Shown: positions 18,133 to 27,391, counted from the first letter of the stretch. The stretch: 33,582 nucleotides of DNA from Chthonomonadaceae bacterium (GCA_027459665.1 DAIDHN010000044.1:1-33582), one strand, 5' to 3'. The notes: generated by a model from the sequence alone, not told the origin. A program made the numbers and translations.

Positions 18133-20589
18133 ATGAACGCACAAAACAAACAGCGCCTGGTAGTCATAGGCAATGGCATGGCAGGCATGCGCGCTGTAGA
18201 AGAGATACTGGAACGAGGCGGAGCAGAACAATTTCAGATCACCGTTTTTGGCGATGAGCCATATGGCAACTACAACCGTATTTTGCTCAGCAACGTTCTC
18301 AACGGAAGCCAGGATGCCTCCGACATTTTTCTCAACCCGCTGCCCTGGTATGCCCGCAATAACATTACACTGTATGCGGGCGTGCGCGCAGCACGCATCA
18401 ACAGAAACGAAAAGCAGATAACTGGTTCTGATGGAACCACTGTGTACTATGATAAGCTGCTTATTGCCACAGGCAGCAGCCCATTTGTGCCACCCATTAA
18501 GAACCTGTATGAAGAAGAAAAACGCCTGCGGCATGGAGTGTATGTATTTCGCACTCTGGATGACTGTACTCACATTGCAGGCTATGCAGTAAAATGCAAG
18601 CGCGCAGTAGTAATAGGCGGCGGGCTGCTGGGGCTGGAAGCGGCGCGCGGGCTGCTGAACTATGGCGCACATGTTACCGTAGTGCACAACATGCCCTACT
18701 TGATGAACGCACAGCTGGATGCACAGGGCGCGGCAATTTTGCAAAACACCCTGGAACGAATGGGTATTGCCTTTCGCCTCAATGCAAATACGTCGAAAGT
18801 GCTGGGAGAAGATGCCGTAACCGGGCTGGAATTTGATGACGGAACCCAGCTTTCATCTGAAATGATTGTGATTTCTGCAGGCATTCGCCCAAACACCAGC
18901 CTTGCTGCCGAGTGCGGGCTTACTGTAGAACGGGGTATTGTTGCAGACGATACCATGCGCTCGGTAGATGACCCCAATATATATGTGGTGGGAGAATGCG
19001 CACAGCACCGTGGCAAGGTGTACGGGCTGGTGGCTCCTTTATGGGAACAGGCGCAGACTCTGGCCGACCACATTACCGGGCGCAATTTGTTTGCCGTGTA
19101 TGCCGGCTCGCGCATAGCCACAAAACTGAAGGTAATGGGGGTGGAACTCGCCTCGATGGGCTGTACAGAAGCTTCCGACAGCCAGGATGAAGTGGTGGTT
19201 TACTCTGAGCCGAAACGGGGCATTTACAAAAAACTGATTGTGCGCAGCAACCAGCTCGCCGGAGCCATACTGCTGGGAGATTCGGGAAAGGCGGCACATC
19301 TCATGCAGATATTCGACCGGCAGTCGGAACTGCCCGAAGACCGCACCCAGCTGCTTTTCGATATTGGCCCCGCAGCAAGCGCCCCTCCCCTGCTGGAAAT
19401 GCCGGATGAAACACAGATATGCAACTGCAGCGGGGTAAGCAAAGGAACATTGCGCAAATGCGCCCTCAGCGGCATACGCACGGTAAAAGGGGTAATGGAA
19501 GCCACCCGCGCAGGCATGGGATGCGGTTCGTGCCGCCCACTGGTAAAGGAAATTGTAGAGTGGGCGTGTGAAGGCAGATTGGAAGAAGACCCCTCGGTAC
19601 ACTACTATGTACCGGGAGTGCCTTTGGCAAAACCCGAACTGGTAGAGGCTGTACTGGCCCAGAAACTCAAATCGGTTTCGGCAGTATTCAACGCGCTGGC
19701 AGACGGCAAAGAAGACCCCGGCAGCAAGCCCGGCCTTGCCTCGCTGCTCAAAACAATATGGGCAGGCGAGTATGAGGACGAAAGAGACGCCCGCTTCATT
19801 AACGACCGGGTGCATGCCAACATTCAGAACGATGGAACCTTCTCGGTTGTTCCGCGCATCTATGGCGGCGTCACCTCGCCTGCCCAGCTGCGCCGCATAG
19901 CCGAAGTGGCTGAAAAATACGAAGTGCCCATGGTCAAAATCACAGGAGGGCAGCGCATTGACCTGCTGGGCATAAAAAAAGAAGACCTGCCCCGCGTATG
20001 GAAAGACCTGGGGATGCCCTCTGGCCATGCCTATGCAAAATCATTTCGCACCTGCAAAACCTGTGTGGGCACAGAGTTCTGCCGTTATGGCCTGGGCGAC
20101 AGCACTGCTTTAGGCATACAGATAGAAAAGCGTTTTCAGGGGCTGGAAAGCCCCGCCAAGCTGAAGCTTGCCACCGCAGGCTGCCCGCGCAACTGCTCTG
20201 AAGCAATGGTGAAAGATGTAGGGGCGGTGGCAGTAGAAGGAGGTAAATGGGAGATTTATGTAGGGGGAGCCGCCGGAGCGCATGTGCGCAAGGGCGACTT
20301 GCTCTGCACAGCAGACAGCCATGAACAGGTGCTGCAAATGATGGGTAGATTCATGCAGTACTACCGTGAAAACGCAAAATACCTGGAACGCACCTATGGC
20401 TTTCTGGAGCGGGTTGGCATAGAAAAAGTGCGCGCTGTGGTAGTAGAAGACAGGGAAGGCATTGCAAAAAGACTGGATGAGGCTATGCAGGCAGGCATAG
20501 ACGCATACCGCGACCCGTGGCAGGAAGCGCACCAGACCCATACGCCGCATCAGTTTGCAGAAATGATTACTGCGGAGGGCACAATATGA
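18133..20589 (+). CDS. nirB: Assimilatory nitrite reductase [NAD(P)H], large subunit NirB
   Basis: NirB reduces nitrite to ammonium with six electrons from NAD(P)H in the cytoplasm. The 818-residue product has a FAD/NAD-binding oxidoreductase half: VVIGNGMAGMRAVEE at the N terminus, a second dinucleotide motif VVIGGGLLGLEAARG near residue 160. A BFD-like [2Fe-2S] domain follows, with Cys430, Cys432, Cys464 and Cys467. The C-terminal nitrite/sulfite reductase half has Cys644, Cys650, Cys684 and Cys688 for the coupled [4Fe-4S] cluster and siroheme. Length and order are typical. AAAGGA is five bases before the ATG. The stop overlaps the nirD start (ATGA). Confidence 0.97.
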   Translation: MNAQNKQRLVVIGNGMAGMRAVEEILERGGAEQFQITVFGDEPYGNYNRILLSNVLNGSQDASDIFLNPLPWYARNNITLYAGVRAARINRNEKQITGSDGTTVYYDKLLIATGSSPFVPPIKNLYEEEKRLRHGVYVFRTLDDCTHIAGYAVKCKRAVVIGGGLLGLEAARGLLNYGAHVTVVHNMPYLMNAQLDAQGAAILQNTLERMGIAFRLNANTSKVLGEDAVTGLEFDDGTQLSSEMIVISAGIRPNTSLAAECGLTVERGIVADDTMRSVDDPNIYVVGECAQHRGKVYGLVAPLWEQAQTLADHITGRNLFAVYAGSRIATKLKVMGVELASMGCTEASDSQDEVVVYSEPKRGIYKKLIVRSNQLAGAILLGDSGKAAHLMQIFDRQSELPEDRTQLLFDIGPAASAPPLLEMPDETQICNCSGVSKGTLRKCALSGIRTVKGVMEATRAGMGCGSCRPLVKEIVEWACEGRLEEDPSVHYYVPGVPLAKPELVEAVLAQKLKSVSAVFNALADGKEDPGSKPGLASLLKTIWAGEYEDERDARFINDRVHANIQNDGTFSVVPRIYGGVTSPAQLRRIAEVAEKYEVPMVKITGGQRIDLLGIKKEDLPRVWKDLGMPSGHAYAKSFRTCKTCVGTEFCRYGLGDSTALGIQIEKRFQGLESPAKLKLATAGCPRNCSEAMVKDVGAVAVEGGKWEIYVGGAAGAHVRKGDLLCTADSHEQVLQMMGRFMQYYRENAKYLERTYGFLERVGIEKVRAVVVEDREGIAKRLDEAMQAGIDAYRDPWQEAHQTHTPHQFAEMITAEGTI

Positions 20590-20918
20590 TTACTAAAGAT
20601 ACGAGAATGGTACGCATTGCCGCACTGCAGTCAATACCGGCTGGCGAAGGCCGCGTGTTTCTGGTAGAGGGCGTACCCGTTGCTATCTTTCATGCGCGCA
20701 GCGGCAAGGTATATGCATCACAGCCAGACTGCCCGCACCGCGGCGGCCCCCTTGCAGACGGCCTGACAGGGGGAGATACGCTGGTCTGCCCGCTGCACGG
20801 CTGGAAGTTCAACCTCGAAACAGGCAAAGGGCAAAACTGCAGCATACAAACGTACCATGTAGAAACAGACAGCAGCGGATACATTTTGATGAAATGGCCA
20901 CAGATTACGGGAGGTTAG
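20586..20918 (+). CDS. nirD: Nitrite reductase small subunit NirD, Rieske type
   Basis: NirD partners NirB. This 110-residue version is a Rieske ferredoxin fold with a complete [2Fe-2S] ligand set: Cys49 and His51 in CPHRGG, Cys68 and His71 in CPLHGW. Some enterobacterial NirD proteins lack these ligands; here they are intact, so the subunit can carry electrons. The ATG overlaps the nirB stop by four bases, indicating translational coupling. The start at 20586 fits NirD homologues; a longer in-frame reading from 20517 would lie inside nirB. Confidence 0.93.
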   Translation: MITKDTRMVRIAALQSIPAGEGRVFLVEGVPVAIFHARSGKVYASQPDCPHRGGPLADGLTGGDTLVCPLHGWKFNLETGKGQNCSIQTYHVETDSSGYILMKWPQITGG

Positions 20919-20926
20919 CGGCAGGC

Positions 20927-21652
20927 ATGCTTCGCATTTTGCTCTTTTCACCCCGCAGTCCATCCAGAGTCATGTCTTCGGTTTCCAGCATGCTCCGCCA
21001 AACAGAGCATCTGGTAGCCGCTCCTTTGCTGGAAGGCGCAGCAGAAAATGCGGTAAAAGCACTGGAAACTGCATTCGGAGGGCCTCTGCCCGACCTGGTA
21101 GTAGCCGACCTAACTACCAGTCCCGACCTGCTGCCCCTGCAGCATCTGCACCGTGTATTCCGCACGCTCTTTGCCAGCCGCAATGAAGTGAGCGAGGCGC
21201 CGGCCACCCTGGCGCTTATTACACCGCGCCACCTGCAAATGCGCGAATGGCACACCCTGCTGGATGATTTTCTGCTGCCCCCCTACCCTCTGCAGGAAAC
21301 CCTGCCGAGGCTGGAGCTGATGGCGCGGCGAAAAAAAATGGCTCATGCTCATCTCAAAAAAATAGCCGACCTTACGCTCGACTCTACTGCTGCGCAGGTG
21401 CTTACCCCTGCAGGAGACTCTCTGCCGCTCACTCCCAGAGAGTATGCCCTGCTGCTTTTTCTGGCAACCTACCGCGGGCGCCTTTTCAGCAGAAACCGAC
21501 TGCTCGACCTGGTATGGGGAATGAACTACGAGGGAGGAGAACGCACGGTAGATATTCACATACGCAGGCTGCGTGCAAAGCTCAGCCCACAGGCAGCGCT
21601 GCTGCTGGAAACCAGGCGCGGTTCGGGTTACTGCCTCAAAAACGAAGATTAG
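20927..21652 (+). CDS. Atypical OmpR-family response regulator (GlnR-like), orphan
   Basis: The 241-residue protein pairs a receiver-like domain (about 1-125) with an OmpR/PhoB winged helix (about 145-241; LTPREYALLLFLATYRGRLFSR, TVDIHIRRLRAKL, RRGSGYCLKN). The receiver keeps an Asp at position 61 in VVADLTTSPD. It lacks the acidic pair near the N terminus (ILLFSPRS, Ser8-Pro9) and the conserved Lys (DDFLLPPYPL). It is therefore unlikely to be phosphorylated in the normal way, like actinobacterial GlnR, also an orphan OmpR-type nitrogen regulator. No histidine kinase is nearby. Start at 20927 follows GGGAGG by 12 bases; an in-frame ATG at 20894 lies inside nirD. It probably controls nitrogen genes, including its own operon. 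Confidence 0.85.
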   Translation: MLRILLFSPRSPSRVMSSVSSMLRQTEHLVAAPLLEGAAENAVKALETAFGGPLPDLVVADLTTSPDLLPLQHLHRVFRTLFASRNEVSEAPATLALITPRHLQMREWHTLLDDFLLPPYPLQETLPRLELMARRKKMAHAHLKKIADLTLDSTAAQVLTPAGDSLPLTPREYALLLFLATYRGRLFSRNRLLDLVWGMNYEGGERTVDIHIRRLRAKLSPQAALLLETRRGSGYCLKNED

Positions 21653-21671
21653 GAAGAAAGATTCATTTCAT

Positions 21672-22088
21672 ATGGAAACTCAACAACCCCCTTTAGTAAT
21701 TGAAAACCGGCGTGATCATCTGGTGCGTACAGGCAAGGCGGTTCCACGCTTTCTGCAGGGCGTGTTCCCTTTTATTGGCCGCGGTCTGTTTGAGCAGGAA
21801 CAGGTAGACGACTCGCTCTGCTACACCACGCCGGCGGCATGCGAGGCAGAAATCACCTATGTAAGGGCAGGCAATTTTTCTGATGAAATGCTCTACCTCA
21901 TTCTGGCTGCAGATGGAGCGCCGCTGCGCTACTTTCCACTGGGGGCAGGTGCCTCATGCCACATCGAGCTGGCTATTGTAGAGAGGCACAGGGCAGGAAG
22001 CCGCATTCAAATGAACTTTGCAGCACCCCTGGCCCTGCGTGGAACAATTGTGCTTGACATAGGGCTGCTGGAAATCTGCACACAGTAA
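21672..22088 (+). CDS. Small conserved-looking protein between regulator and nitrate reductase
   Basis: I do not recognise this 138-residue protein. It has no signal peptide or membrane segment and reads as a compact, beta-rich soluble domain (ITYVRAGNFSDEMLYLILAADG, RGTIVLDIGLLEI). It sits in the operon directly before the nitrate reductase gene, three bases away, which suggests a helper role in maturation or electron delivery. Cyanobacterial NarM, a small protein needed for nitrate reductase activity, is a functional parallel, but I cannot claim homology. AGGAAGAAAG lies at 21651-21660 before the ATG at 21672. Confidence 0.7.
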   Translation: METQQPPLVIENRRDHLVRTGKAVPRFLQGVFPFIGRGLFEQEQVDDSLCYTTPAACEAEITYVRAGNFSDEMLYLILAADGAPLRYFPLGAGASCHIELAIVERHRAGSRIQMNFAAPLALRGTIVLDIGLLEICTQ

Positions 22089-22091
22089 CCC

Positions 22092-24179
22092 ATGACAGCC
22101 ACCCCCACCCACTGCCCCTACTGTGCCCTGCAATGCGGCATGTATCTGGTTGAACGCAATGGCGCGGTGCAGGTAGAGGCACGCCAGTTTCCCACCAACA
22201 AGGGAGGGCTTTGCCGCAAGGGATGGACTTCGGCAGAACTGCTAGCACACCCCGACCGCCTGACAGTTCCGCTGCTTCGCACTCAAAAAGATGCGCCCCT
22301 GCAGCAGGTATCCTGGCCGCATGCTCTCGATTTTCTGGTGAAGCGCCTGCAGCATATTCAGCAGGAATATGGCCCTGAAAGTGCAGGGGTGTTTGGCGGA
22401 GGCGGCCTCACCAACGAAAGCGCCTACCTGCTGGGCAAATTTGCGCGTGTAGCTCTGCGCACCCCGCACATTGACTACAACGGGCGCTACTGCATGTCTT
22501 CTGCAGCTGCGGCGGCAAACCGCGCCTTCGGGCTGGATAGAGGGATGCCGTTCCCTGTTGCCGATATTGCTGAGGCAGAGGTTGTACTGCTGGCAGGCGG
22601 CAATCCAGCTGCAGCAATGCCCCCCATTATGCAGTATTTTGAGCAGCAAAAAGCGCGAGGCGGCACACTCATTGTGTGCGACCCGCGCAGAACCGCTACC
22701 GCCGCCATGGCCACACTGCACCTGCAGCCGGTGCCGGGGACCGATATGGCGCTGGCATATGGCATTCTGCACATCGCCTCCAGAGAAAATTTGCTTGACC
22801 ATGCTTTTATACGTGAGCGCACCAGCGGCTTTGAAGAACTGCGAGCACAAATTGCTGCTTTCTGGCCAGAACGCTCAGAACGAATCACCGGCGTGCCTGC
22901 TGCGCAGATTCAGCAGGCCGCCAGAATGCTTGGCCATGCAGAGCGCGCCATTCTGCTTACAGCACGAGGAGTGGAACAGCAAAGCAAAGGGGTAGACAAT
23001 GCCCTGGCCTTCATCAATGTAGCGCTGGCGCTGGGGCATGCCGGCAAAACGGGCAGCGGATGGGGATGCATAACAGGGCAGGGAAACGGACAGGGAGGAC
23101 GTGAGCATGGCCAGAAAGCAGACCAGCTCCCTGGGTACCGCTCACTCGCCAACCCAAAACACCGCGCAGAAGTGGCCGCAGTGTGGGGAATCGACCCGGA
23201 TGCGCTGCCCGGACCGGGGCTTTCTGCACAAGAACTGCTGGAAGGCATTGGAGAAGAAGGCGGCATAAAAGCGCTGCTGGTGATAGGCTCTAACCCAGCA
23301 GTCTCTGCTGCAAGCGCCGGGGTGGTGCAGAAACGGCTGGAGCAGCTGAACCTGCTGGCCGTTGCAGACTTCTTTCTCTCTGAAACCGCTCAAAAAGCTG
23401 ATGTCGTGCTGCCGGTGGCACAGTGGGCTGAAATGGAGGGCACCATGACCAATCTGGAAGGCAGAGTGATTCGCCGCCGCCGGGCGCTGCCGCCCCCGCC
23501 CGGCATTCCTGCAGATGCCGCCCTCATTGCAGAACTGGCTGAGCGCATGGGGTTTCGGGCACAGTTTCCAAAAGATGCCGAAGCGGTGTTTGAAGAGCTT
23601 TGCAGGGCATCGGCAGGAGGGCTGGCAGATTACGCCGGCCTGAGCTGGAAACGAATAGAGCGCGAAGAGGGCGTTTTCTGGCCCTGCCCCGCCCCGTCGC
23701 ATCCCGGCACACCCCGCCTTTTTCTCGACCGCTTTGCTCACCCAGACGGCAGGGCGAAATTTCATGCTGTGCGCTACCGCCCCGCCGCCGAAGAGCCTTG
23801 TTCACTCTATCCCCTTTACCTAACTACTGGCAGAATCATGGCACAGTACCAGTCGGGGGTACAAACACGACGCGTACGCACACTGCATGACATGGCCCCC
23901 GAAGCGTTTGTAGAGCTGCACCCTCAACTTGCCCAGCAGCATGGCATACCCGAAGGGGGGCAGGTGCGCGTATCTACGCGCAGAGGCACTATCGAAGTAA
24001 AAGCACGAATCACCACAGACATTCGGCCCGACACCCTGTTTATTCCTTTTCACTTTGCAGGAAAAGGCTGTGCCAACCTGCTTACCAACTCTGCGCTGGA
24101 CCCCATCTCTAAAATGCCCGAATTCAAGGTATGCGCTGCCCGAATAGAGGCTGTACTCACGCCTGCCGGCCAGAACTGA
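22092..24179 (+). CDS. nasA: Assimilatory nitrate reductase, molybdopterin type (NasA/NarB)
   Basis: The enzyme reduces nitrate to nitrite in the cytoplasm using bis-MGD molybdenum cofactor and one [4Fe-4S] cluster. The cluster ligands are Cys8, Cys11, Cys15 and Cys41, in CPYCALQCG and GGLCRKG. Cys134 in GRYCMSSA matches the molybdenum ligand of the Nap/Nas group. The C terminus has the dinucleotide-binding fold ending in FHFAGKGCANLLTNSALDP. At 695 residues it is short, like cyanobacterial NarB, and lacks the extra C-terminal flavin or BFD domains of some NasA. There is no obvious ribosome binding site; the start follows the preceding stop by three bases, so coupling is likely. It depends on Moco supply, relevant to the moa/mog genes at 28656-33180. 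Confidence 0.93.
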   Translation: MTATPTHCPYCALQCGMYLVERNGAVQVEARQFPTNKGGLCRKGWTSAELLAHPDRLTVPLLRTQKDAPLQQVSWPHALDFLVKRLQHIQQEYGPESAGVFGGGGLTNESAYLLGKFARVALRTPHIDYNGRYCMSSAAAAANRAFGLDRGMPFPVADIAEAEVVLLAGGNPAAAMPPIMQYFEQQKARGGTLIVCDPRRTATAAMATLHLQPVPGTDMALAYGILHIASRENLLDHAFIRERTSGFEELRAQIAAFWPERSERITGVPAAQIQQAARMLGHAERAILLTARGVEQQSKGVDNALAFINVALALGHAGKTGSGWGCITGQGNGQGGREHGQKADQLPGYRSLANPKHRAEVAAVWGIDPDALPGPGLSAQELLEGIGEEGGIKALLVIGSNPAVSAASAGVVQKRLEQLNLLAVADFFLSETAQKADVVLPVAQWAEMEGTMTNLEGRVIRRRRALPPPPGIPADAALIAELAERMGFRAQFPKDAEAVFEELCRASAGGLADYAGLSWKRIEREEGVFWPCPAPSHPGTPRLFLDRFAHPDGRAKFHAVRYRPAAEEPCSLYPLYLTTGRIMAQYQSGVQTRRVRTLHDMAPEAFVELHPQLAQQHGIPEGGQVRVSTRRGTIEVKARITTDIRPDTLFIPFHFAGKGCANLLTNSALDPISKMPEFKVCAARIEAVLTPAGQN

Positions 24180-24196
24180 ACTGTGCCTGTTTTTAC

Positions 24197-24212
24197 CCTC
24201 TGCATGCAGAGG
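24197..24212. repeat. 16-bp perfect palindrome after nasA
   Basis: CCTCTGCATGCAGAGG is perfectly self-complementary and lies 18 bases after the nitrate reductase stop and 47 bases before the glgB -35 box. It could fold as a 6-bp hairpin with a CATG loop and act as a weak terminator, but no U run follows. An operator role for glgB is the alternative. Confidence 0.4.
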
Positions 24213-24258
24213 CGGGGCAGATTAAAAAATGAAACAGTTGCTGCAATGCGCGGCAGAC

Positions 24259-24287
24259 TTGACATTTACGCCCGAGGAAGTTAACAT
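24259..24287 (+). promoter_or_regulatory. Predicted sigma70-type promoter of glgB
   Basis: A perfect TTGACA at 24259-24264 is followed after 17 bases by TAACAT at 24282-24287. Transcription would start about 30 bases before the glgB ATG. It separates the glgB unit from the nitrate operon. Confidence 0.65.
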
Positions 24288-24322
24288 TACAGCATTAACC
24301 TCTGTAAAAGGCCATATGCCTC

Positions 24323-26371
24323 ATGAAGCACCCTTACCCGGAACCAGATGGTTCCGCATTGATTCAGATTGACCCGTGGCTCGCACCTTACACCGACGCA
24401 CTGCGCCACCGCTGCCATCTTTATATGCACCGCCGAAGGGCTGTCGACCCCGAAGGCGACATGCGCGGCTCCATTACGCTGGGGCACCAGTACTTTGGGC
24501 TGAACCGGGGGCAGCACAACGAACAAAACGGAGTGTGGTACCGGGAGTGGGCGCCGGGAGCGCATTCTCTTGCCCTCACGGGAGATTTCAACCAGTGGAA
24601 CCGAGGATCGCACCCAATGCAGCGGGATGAGTTTGGCGTATGGTCACTGTTTCTGCCAGACAGCCAGTATGATTCTCTGCTTACGCATGGCAGCCGCGTA
24701 AAGGTGCATGTCTCCTCACGATCAGGAGAAATGGACCGCATTCCCGCCTACATACGCAGAGTAGTGCAGGAAGGAGAGAGCGGTCCTTTTACGGGGCAGT
24801 ACTGGCAGCCCCCGCAGCCCTATCTGTGGCAGCACCCTGCCCCGGCAAAACCAGACAGACTGCGCATTTACGAGGCGCATGCCGGCATGGCTCTGGAAGA
24901 AGGAAGAACTGGCACCTGGCTGGAATTTGCCGAAACAGTGCTGCCGCGCATAGCAAATCTGGGCTACAATGCAGTGCAGCTGATGGCCGTGATGGAACAC
25001 CCCTACTATGGTTCGTTCGGATACCATGTCTCCAGCTTCTTTGCCCCCTCCTCACGATTTGGAACGCCGGAAGAACTGAAGGCGCTCATCGATAAAGCGC
25101 ACCACATGGGCCTGATAGTGATAATGGACATTATTCACTCACATGCTGTAAAAAACGTGCTGGAAGGTCTCAACCATTTTGACGGAACCACCTATCAGTA
25201 CTTTCATGACGGCGCCAGGGGACAGCACCCCTTCTGGGACTCGCTGCTGTTCGATTATTCCAAAACCGAAACACTCCGCTTCCTGCTATCCAACACAAGG
25301 TATTGGCTGGAAGAATTTCACTTCGACGGCTATCGGTTTGACGGAGTAACCAGCATGCTTTACCTGGACCACGGCATACGTGACTTTACCAGCTACGATG
25401 ACTACTTTAATAACAACGTTGACCCAGATGCCGTGTGCTACCTCATGCTGGCAAACGAGGCGGCACGGGCAGTAAATCCGCAGGCGGTTACTATTGCAGA
25501 AGATGTATCGGGCATGCCCGGCATGGCGCGGCCTGTTTCAGAGGGCGGGCTGGGGTTTGACTACCGGCTTGCCATGGGCGTGCCAGATATGTGGATACGG
25601 CTGCTGAAAGAAAAACGGGATGAGGAGTGGAACATAGCAGAGCTTTACCATACCCTGCTCAACCGCAGGCACAGTGAAGCGCACATTGGCTATGCAGAAT
25701 CGCACGATCAGGCTCTGGTAGGCGACAAAACCCTGGCGTTTCGCCTTATGGACCAGCAAATGTACTGGAATATGAACACAGCCAGCCAGAGCCTTGTGAT
25801 AGACAGAGGCATTGCCCTGCATAAACTTATTCGCCTCATTACCTTTGCTCTGGCTGGCGAAGGCTACCTCAACTTTATGGGCAATGAGTTTGGGCACCCC
25901 GAATGGATAGATTTTCCGCGTGAAGGCAACGGGTACTCTTATCAGCATGCACGACGCCAATGGTCGCTGGCCGAACATTCTCACCTTAGATACCAGTATC
26001 TGCAAAATTTTGACCGTGCCATGCAGCACCTGGATATGCGCTACCATTTGCTGGCCGATAAACTGATAGAGCAGCTTGCCCTGCACGAAGACACACGCCA
26101 GCTTGTTTTTCGGCGCGGCCCGCTGGTATTCGCATTCAATTTTCATCCTGAACAGTCTTACACAAGCTTGCGCATTCCTGTGCCAGATGCTGTCTCCTAC
26201 CAGGTTGTGCTCGATACCGACTCTACAGACTTCAACGGGCATGGGCGAACTGCAGAAAAACAGGTATATCCCATGCAGAGCATCCCACTTTACGGCAGGG
26301 CGCAGTCGCTGCAAATATACCTGCCCTCACGAAGCGCACAGGTTCTTGCCCCTCTACCGGGTATGCTTTAA
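24323..26371 (+). CDS. glgB: 1,4-alpha-glucan branching enzyme, eukaryotic-type (GH13_8)
   Basis: The enzyme makes alpha-1,6 branches in glycogen by cutting and transferring alpha-1,4 chains. The 682-residue protein has an N-terminal CBM48 (YREWAPGAHSLALTGDFNQW, about 73-92), a GH13 barrel and a C-terminal beta domain. The catalytic residues are visible: nucleophile Asp340 in DGYRFDGV, acid Glu393 in IAEDVSGMPG, and Asp462 in YAESHDQAL. Motifs such as GGLGFDYRLAMGVPDMW and ESHDQALVGDKTLAFRLMD resemble plant and animal branching enzymes more than the bacterial GlgB type (GH13_9). No other glycogen gene is nearby. The upstream ribosome binding site is weak (AAAAGG 13 bases away). The inositol-monophosphatase-like gene follows after 40 bases. 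Confidence 0.93.
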   Translation: MKHPYPEPDGSALIQIDPWLAPYTDALRHRCHLYMHRRRAVDPEGDMRGSITLGHQYFGLNRGQHNEQNGVWYREWAPGAHSLALTGDFNQWNRGSHPMQRDEFGVWSLFLPDSQYDSLLTHGSRVKVHVSSRSGEMDRIPAYIRRVVQEGESGPFTGQYWQPPQPYLWQHPAPAKPDRLRIYEAHAGMALEEGRTGTWLEFAETVLPRIANLGYNAVQLMAVMEHPYYGSFGYHVSSFFAPSSRFGTPEELKALIDKAHHMGLIVIMDIIHSHAVKNVLEGLNHFDGTTYQYFHDGARGQHPFWDSLLFDYSKTETLRFLLSNTRYWLEEFHFDGYRFDGVTSMLYLDHGIRDFTSYDDYFNNNVDPDAVCYLMLANEAARAVNPQAVTIAEDVSGMPGMARPVSEGGLGFDYRLAMGVPDMWIRLLKEKRDEEWNIAELYHTLLNRRHSEAHIGYAESHDQALVGDKTLAFRLMDQQMYWNMNTASQSLVIDRGIALHKLIRLITFALAGEGYLNFMGNEFGHPEWIDFPREGNGYSYQHARRQWSLAEHSHLRYQYLQNFDRAMQHLDMRYHLLADKLIEQLALHEDTRQLVFRRGPLVFAFNFHPEQSYTSLRIPVPDAVSYQVVLDTDSTDFNGHGRTAEKQVYPMQSIPLYGRAQSLQIYLPSRSAQVLAPLPGML

Positions 26372-26411
26372 TCTGCACAACATGATATTTATAAAGGAGT
26401 AACCTCGGCTT

Positions 26412-27365
26412 ATGAACCCGCAAACAGCCATTCGCGAGCTGGCTGCCCATGTGCGATCGGCAGTGCTGCCGCATATGGGAGCATGGCGCTCACGAAAAGT
26501 AACCGGCATTGCATCTAGTGGAGATGCCACATTCAGCATCGATGACATTGCAGAAGAGGCGGTTGTGCAGTTTATAGAGCAAAATTCTCTTGCAGTCGCC
26601 TACTACTCTGAAGACAGGGGTTTGATTTCGCCGCAGGGCGTGCAGAAACTGCAGGGCATTCTCATTATAGACCCCATAGACGGCACACGCGCCGCAATCG
26701 CCGGTCTCGAGTCGTGCGTGGTATCTGTTGCCTGGTGTGATGCGGTAGAAACACCGCTTTTTTCAGATGTACACTACAGTGCAATCTGCGAGATAAAAAC
26801 GGGGCAGACTCTGGTAGCAGAACGGGGCGGAAAGGTAGAGATATTCTTCGCCGGCGGCACTGCTGCCGATGTTCAGCTTTCTCCCATCACAGAAATTGAC
26901 CAGGCAGGCATATCGCTGGGAACTGTGGGAGCGCCGCTGGAACTGCTGTTTCAGGCAATTGGCGGTCTGGTTTCACGCACCACGGTGCGCGGCGGCTTTT
27001 TTGTACTAAACAGCAGCGCCTTTGAACTTACCAGGCTGGTGACAGGGCAGATGAGTGCGGTGCTGGACGTGCGCTGCAGACTGCTGCGAGATTTTCCAAA
27101 TACCCGCAACCGCTTTATACAGACAGGAGGCGGACGCCTGCTCTCGCTGTATGGTTACGATGTGGCCGCTGCAGCCATGATTGCTGAAACCGCCGGATGC
27201 GTGGTAACAGACGCCTGGGGCAGCAGCCTGAAAAACTGGCCTCTGATGGATACCTCTGAAGGCAATTTCGGCTCTCTCATTGCAGCTGCCAACCCCCAGC
27301 TGCATGCCAGCCTGCTGCAGGCCGTGAATGATGAGTTTGCAAATTTTTCCAGGTTTCATTCGTAA
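26412..27365 (+). CDS. Inositol monophosphatase family protein
   Basis: The 317-residue protein belongs to the Mg2+-dependent, Li+-sensitive sugar phosphatase superfamily. Metal-binding motifs are YYSEDRG (Glu67), IIDPIDGTRAA (Asp87, Asp90) and a late GYDVAAAAMIAETAG. Members dephosphorylate myo-inositol phosphates, fructose-1,6-bisphosphate or PAP; which applies here cannot be told. The usual GDP..T motif appears as SGDATFSIDDIAE. AAGGAG lies 12 bases before the ATG. It probably shares a transcript with glgB. Confidence 0.85.
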   Translation: MNPQTAIRELAAHVRSAVLPHMGAWRSRKVTGIASSGDATFSIDDIAEEAVVQFIEQNSLAVAYYSEDRGLISPQGVQKLQGILIIDPIDGTRAAIAGLESCVVSVAWCDAVETPLFSDVHYSAICEIKTGQTLVAERGGKVEIFFAGGTAADVQLSPITEIDQAGISLGTVGAPLELLFQAIGGLVSRTTVRGGFFVLNSSAFELTRLVTGQMSAVLDVRCRLLRDFPNTRNRFIQTGGGRLLSLYGYDVAAAAMIAETAGCVVTDAWGSSLKNWPLMDTSEGNFGSLIAAANPQLHASLLQAVNDEFANFSRFHS

Positions 27366-27391
27366 CAACAAAATATTTGGCAACTGTTCAA

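Noticed and set aside
19039-20028. 329-codon - strand frame opposite nirB
   Set aside because: Lies completely within conserved nirB and has a Tyr/Phe/Cys-rich translation typical of antisense reading.
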